Source: Verrucomicrobiia bacterium (GTDB lineage Bacteria > Verrucomicrobiota > Verrucomicrobiia > Limisphaerales > UBA11358). From it: a stretch of 6,593 nt of DNA. This document shows positions 5,100 to 6,593 of the stretch, one piece after another. Both the position numbers and the translations under genes were made by a program. The notes beneath the pieces were generated by a model that saw only the letters and a list, made by a program, of their open reading frames with translations, was not told the DNA's origin and ran no database searches. Location: positions 1 through 6,593 of the forward strand of contig JASHVW010000405.1 in the NCBI GenBank assembly GCA_030044395.1, given 5' to 3'. How positions within the stretch are numbered: position 1 is the stretch's first letter; every line of letters begins with the position of its first letter.

Positions 5100-6593
5100 A
5101 ACCCCTCAAAATATCAACGAAATTAGCCGCGCGTTTGCCAACGCTGAGAGCGCCGTGCGGATCCGAAATTTCCGCGTCGCCTGCGTTTTGGCCGGGGTAT
5201 TTAGCTTGGCGGGAAGCAGCCTTGACATTATGGTTTACCCGAACCATTCCTGGGAATTTTTCAAACTCCGCCTGGTTTTAGTCGTTTTGTTGCTATTCAT
5301 TTGGTGGCTGATTAAAACGTCCTTTGGGATGCGAATTCACCGGTTGCTGGGGCTAATATTGCCGGCACTGCCGACATTTTTCCTGGCCGTTATGATTTAC
5401 AAAACCAGCCCCAGTTCTCCTTACTACGCAGGTTTTAACCTGATTTTGCTCGGTGCCGCAATCATCCTTCGCTGGACCTTCGTGGATACTATGCTCGTCT
5501 CCTGTGAGGTCTTGGGGCTATATCTTGCCGCCGTTTTCTTGCACGGATCCGGTGGCACCGAAGATATTTATGGGCAGCTTAGTCCCAAAGCGATTGTTTC
5601 TAACAATGTATTTTTCGTTTTCACAACCGCCGTTTTCGTTGTCATCGGCAGCTACTTCTATAACCAACTGCGTTTCCGCGAATTTGCGTTTCGCTATGAA
5701 TTGGACAAAAGCAAGGGGACACTGGAAGAGACCAATCGCAAGCTCGTCGAACTCGACCAAATTAAAAGCCGTTTCTTCGCCAATATCAGCCACGAAATGC
5801 GCACCCCGCTGACCCTGCTTCTCGGCCCGCTCGAAGCGCTGATGCAACGATTTGAGAAATCCTTCGACGAAAGTTCGCGCGATCTTCTCGCCACCATGCA
5901 TGGTAATGGCATGAGACTCCTGAAGTTAATCAATGATTTGCTTGACCTCATCCGCATGGAAGCCGGTCGCATGGACATCAAACATGACCCTCTCGTGGTT
6001 GGTGATTTCATCAAAGGCCTCACCAGCGCCATCCGTCAAATCGCTTTGAACAAGCACGTCACGGTTGAAACGGATGTGGATCCGCAACTAACCGCGATCC
6101 TGGCCGACCGCGACAAGCTCGAAAAAATTCTCCTTAACCTGCTCTTTAACGCGTTGAAATTCACGCCAGAGGGCGGGAGTGTCCGACTCCACGTTGAAAA
6201 GCAAAAGAACGAGTTGGTCCTGATTGTCAGAGACACCGGTATTGGCATTGCCGAAAAGAATTTGCCGTTTATTTTTGACCGCTTCTGGCAGGCGGACAGT
6301 TCGTCCCGCCGAAAATACGCCGGCGTTGGCATCGGTTTGGCGCTGGTGAAGGAACTGACTGAAATGATGGGAGGGAGCGTTAATGTGAACAGTGTCGAAG
6401 GCAAGGGCACCACGTTCACGGTGCGCCTGCCTTGCGAGCTGTGCGCAATGCCAGCCAAGCCGCAGAGTTCAGGGCCTTTGCCCGCCGATGCCGGCGCCGC
6501 CGGCGCCTCCGAGGAATGGCTTGCCAGTTTGTATCGGCGCGCGGAACTATTCCCCGCCGTCACCGCCACACGCGGCAAGGCGCCTCCGCCGAA
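5092..6593 (+). CDS. Six-transmembrane sensor histidine kinase, PhcS-like context, 3' end outside the window
   Basis: This frame is open from ATG 5092 to the edge (500 codons plus two bases) with no stop, so the gene is truncated by the window. Residues ~28-190 form about six hydrophobic segments (near 29-49, 61-74, 85-103, 112-126, 130-150 and 169-190) with short loops and no large periplasmic domain. A basic/coiled linker leads to the phosphoacceptor helix NISHEMRTP, with His234. The ATPase domain shows the N box (Asn349 and Asn353 in LNLLFNALKFTP), the G1 box DTGIG (381-385), the F box FIFDRFW (393-399), the G2 box GVGIGLAL (411-418) and GKGTTF. All catalytic motifs are intact. After ~450 comes an Ala/Pro/Gly-rich linker holding EEWLASLYRRAELFPA. 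I expect a receiver domain next, making this a hybrid kinase, but it is not in view. The start overlaps the methyltransferase stop (ATGCCTGA), implying translational coupling. The membrane-embedded sensor would suit a lipophilic ligand. Confidence 0.93.
   Translation, partial: MPETPQNINEISRAFANAESAVRIRNFRVACVLAGVFSLAGSSLDIMVYPNHSWEFFKLRLVLVVLLLFIWWLIKTSFGMRIHRLLGLILPALPTFFLAVMIYKTSPSSPYYAGFNLILLGAAIILRWTFVDTMLVSCEVLGLYLAAVFLHGSGGTEDIYGQLSPKAIVSNNVFFVFTTAVFVVIGSYFYNQLRFREFAFRYELDKSKGTLEETNRKLVELDQIKSRFFANISHEMRTPLTLLLGPLEALMQRFEKSFDESSRDLLATMHGNGMRLLKLINDLLDLIRMEAGRMDIKHDPLVVGDFIKGLTSAIRQIALNKHVTVETDVDPQLTAILADRDKLEKILLNLLFNALKFTPEGGSVRLHVEKQKNELVLIVRDTGIGIAEKNLPFIFDRFWQADSSSRRKYAGVGIGLALVKELTEMMGGSVNVNSVEGKGTTFTVRLPCELCAMPAKPQSSGPLPADAGAAGASEEWLASLYRRAELFPAVTATRGKAPPP
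6490..6507 (+). repeat. Tandem duplication of 9 bases (GCCGGCGCC x2) in the kinase linker
   Basis: Two adjacent identical copies encode Ala-Gly-Ala twice (residues 467-472) in the flexible linker after the kinase ATPase domain. Gain or loss of a unit would keep the frame, so the linker length could vary between strains. Confidence 0.6.

Noticed and set aside
5453..5812. A 119-codon plus-strand open frame inside the kinase membrane region
   Set aside because: It is out of frame with the kinase, whose helices and H box run continuously through the same bases.
6036..6578. A 180-codon open frame on the minus strand opposite the kinase ATPase domain
   Set aside because: The plus-strand frame here encodes an intact N box, G1, F box and G2. 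The antisense product is Ser/Arg-rich and featureless.

Overview
This window looks chromosomal, comes from a Gram-negative bacterium and has moderate GC. It holds four complete genes and one gene that runs off the right edge. An outer-membrane FadL-type protein with a signal peptide shows that the cell is diderm. Only one of the five start codons has a clear Shine-Dalgarno sequence. Together with the overall protein style this makes me think of the Verrucomicrobiota or a neighbouring PVC lineage, but that is a low-confidence guess. I see no tRNA, rRNA, CRISPR array, insertion sequence or phage sign.

Left block (42-2140, plus strand): a complete class I (AroG/AroF/AroH type) DAHP synthase, the first enzyme of the shikimate pathway. 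Its stop overlaps the start of a small protein with the core motifs of the CoA-dependent / condensation-domain acyltransferase superfamily. The GTGA overlap suggests co-expression. No functional link between the two is obvious.

Middle (2137-3363, minus strand): a FadL-family outer-membrane long-chain fatty-acid channel. It converges on the acyltransferase gene so tightly that the two stop codons share the palindrome TTAA. A 260-base divergent intergenic region (3364-3623) follows, with two short dyads and a CCTGACA direct repeat.

Right block (3624-6593, plus strand): an S-adenosylmethionine-dependent methyltransferase of the family often annotated as '3-hydroxypalmitic acid methyl ester biosynthesis' (PhcB-like). 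It overlaps by 8 bases a six-transmembrane sensor histidine kinase that continues beyond the window. A methyltransferase coupled to a membrane-embedded kinase resembles the phcB-phcS quorum-sensing pair of Ralstonia. With the divergent FadL channel, the region from 2137 to the right edge could be a fatty-acid-methyl-ester signalling module: synthesis, passage across the outer membrane, and sensing. This is the most interesting reading of the window. It rests on recognised families and gene order, not on any direct evidence of the signal.
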